Below are positions 12,635-13,539 of a DNA stretch of 13,539 bases, piece by piece. The stretch is from Blastococcus sp. Its GTDB lineage: Bacteria > Actinomycetota > Actinomycetes > Mycobacteriales > Geodermatophilaceae. The translations under genes were made by a program, and so were the position numbers. Location of the stretch: contig JAOPUS010000086.1 of NCBI GenBank assembly GCA_025963345.1, forward strand, positions 1-13,539, in the 5' to 3' direction. Position 1 is the first letter of the stretch, and the number at the start of each line of letters is the position of its first letter. The notes under the pieces are model-generated. The model was given only the letters and a program-made list of their open reading frames with translations. It was not told where the DNA came from and searched no databases.

Positions 12635-13539
12635 GTGGCCCTGGCCAGCCCGTACCCCGATGTCGAGATCCCGGACCTGTCGGTTCCGGCCTTCGTCCTG
12701 GCCGCCGGCAAGGACCGCCCGGACGCTCCCGCCCTGATCGACGGCCTCAAGGGTGATGTCATCACCCACGGCCAGCTCGCCGCGTACGTCGACCGCGTCG
12801 CCGCCGCGCTGCACGCCAAGGGCCTGCGCAAGGGTGACGTCGTCGCCGTCCTCTGCCCCAACACGCCCTGGTACCCCGTGGTCTTCCACGGCATCGCCGC
12901 CGCCGGCTGCGTGATGTCGCCGATCAACTCGCTCTACACCGCCGACGAGATCACCTTCCAGCTGAAGGACTCCGGCGCCAAGATCCTGGTCACCATCGGG
13001 CTGTTCCTTGACAAGGCCACCGAGGCCGCGGAGAAGAACCCGGTCGACGAGATCATCGTGCTCGACGGCGCCGAGGGGCACACCAACCTGCTGGACCTGC
13101 TCGGCAGCGACGCCCCGTCGGTGGAGGTGGACATCGACCCGGCCGAGGACCTGGTCACGCTCCCCTACTCCAGCGGCACGACCGGCCTGCCCAAGGGCGT
13201 GATGCTGACCCACCGCAACCTGGTGGCCAACGTCAGCCAGTCCCGGCCGCTGATCGACCTGCACGACGGCGACGAGCGGATCATCGCCGTCCTGCCGTTC
13301 TTCCACATCTACGGCCTGACCGTGCTGATGAACCAGGGCCTGCAGTGGGGCGCGACCGTGGTCACGCTGCCGCGCTTCGATCTGGAGGACTTCCTCCGGA
13401 CGATCCAGGAGTACAAGATCACCCGCGCGTTCGTGGCGCCGCCGATCCTGGTGGCCTTCGCCAAGCACCCGCTGGTCGACAAGTACGACCTCTCGTCGCT
13501 GCGCTCCATCCTGTCCGGTGCCGCACCGCTGGACGAGCA
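12635..13539 (+). CDS. Acyl-CoA synthetase / 4-coumarate-CoA ligase-like AMP-binding enzyme, 3' truncated by window edge
   Basis: Adenylate-forming ligase activating a carboxylic acid with ATP and CoA. Only the first 301 codons are present; about 200 more, including the C-terminal lid domain, lie outside. The ATP-binding P-loop is intact as YSSGTTGLPKGVMLTHRN (178-195). The next adenylation motif PFFHIYGLT (221-229) and the start of the SGAAPL motif (294-299) follow. The sequence resembles the 4-coumarate-CoA ligase-like branch widely used for fatty or aromatic acids in Actinobacteria; the substrate cannot be decided from this part. GTG at 12635 is supported by a strong GAGGAGGAG ribosome site. 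A 10-base inverted repeat upstream suggests control by a repressor. Confidence 0.93.
   Translation, partial: MALASPYPDVEIPDLSVPAFVLAAGKDRPDAPALIDGLKGDVITHGQLAAYVDRVAAALHAKGLRKGDVVAVLCPNTPWYPVVFHGIAAAGCVMSPINSLYTADEITFQLKDSGAKILVTIGLFLDKATEAAEKNPVDEIIVLDGAEGHTNLLDLLGSDAPSVEVDIDPAEDLVTLPYSSGTTGLPKGVMLTHRNLVANVSQSRPLIDLHDGDERIIAVLPFFHIYGLTVLMNQGLQWGATVVTLPRFDLEDFLRTIQEYKITRAFVAPPILVAFAKHPLVDKYDLSSLRSILSGAAPLDE

Overview
The window looks like a chromosomal segment of a very GC-rich actinobacterium. Evidence: strong third-position G/C bias, GTG and TTG starts, TANNNT-type -10 boxes without good -35 boxes, an actinobacterial-type HU, and a FolP2-like protein resembling the mycobacterial one. Overall style and the GC-rich hairpins behind genes suggest Geodermatophilaceae (Blastococcus, Geodermatophilus or Modestobacter), but this is inference. 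I see no transposase, integrase, tRNA, rRNA, CRISPR array or phage gene.

Layout, left to right. (1) The 3' part of an acyl-CoA oxidase/dehydrogenase (+) converges on an amidase of the Rhodococcus nitrile-amidase type (-), which has a readable promoter. (2) A TRIC/UPF0126 membrane protein (+) is divergent from the amidase and ends one base from the end of a 944-residue GAF-PAS-GAF-GAF-SpoIIE phosphatase (-). (3) A 359-bp gene-free stretch with several small dyads precedes an aldo/keto reductase (-), which is divergent from a small HU DNA-binding protein (+) with a hairpin-rich leader. (4) A beta-lactamase-fold serine hydrolase (+) follows. (5) A MaoC-type enoyl-CoA hydratase (-) is divergent from a rightward set: FolP2-like dihydropteroate synthase homologue, VOC/glyoxalase-fold protein, PaaI-type hotdog thioesterase, and an acyl-CoA synthetase cut by the right edge.

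Acyl-CoA chemistry links several genes: acyl-CoA synthetase (activation), acyl-CoA oxidase (first oxidation), MaoC hydratase (enoyl-CoA hydration) and thioesterase (release). The right-hand genes are probably separate short transcription units, since hairpins and -10-like boxes lie between them. The amidase and aldo/keto reductase look like ordinary accessory catabolic or detoxification enzymes, and the phosphatase is a stand-alone multi-sensor signalling protein.

The most unusual signal is non-coding. Two copies of a two-storey hairpin lie directly behind the stop codons of the HU and serine-hydrolase genes. They have the same architecture but different sequence with compensating changes, and a third segment just 5' of the stem changes in step with the stem. 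Related half-copies of its left edge occur near the end of the aldo/keto reductase and at the start of maoC. A 10-bp inverted repeat in front of the acyl-CoA synthetase is the best operator candidate.
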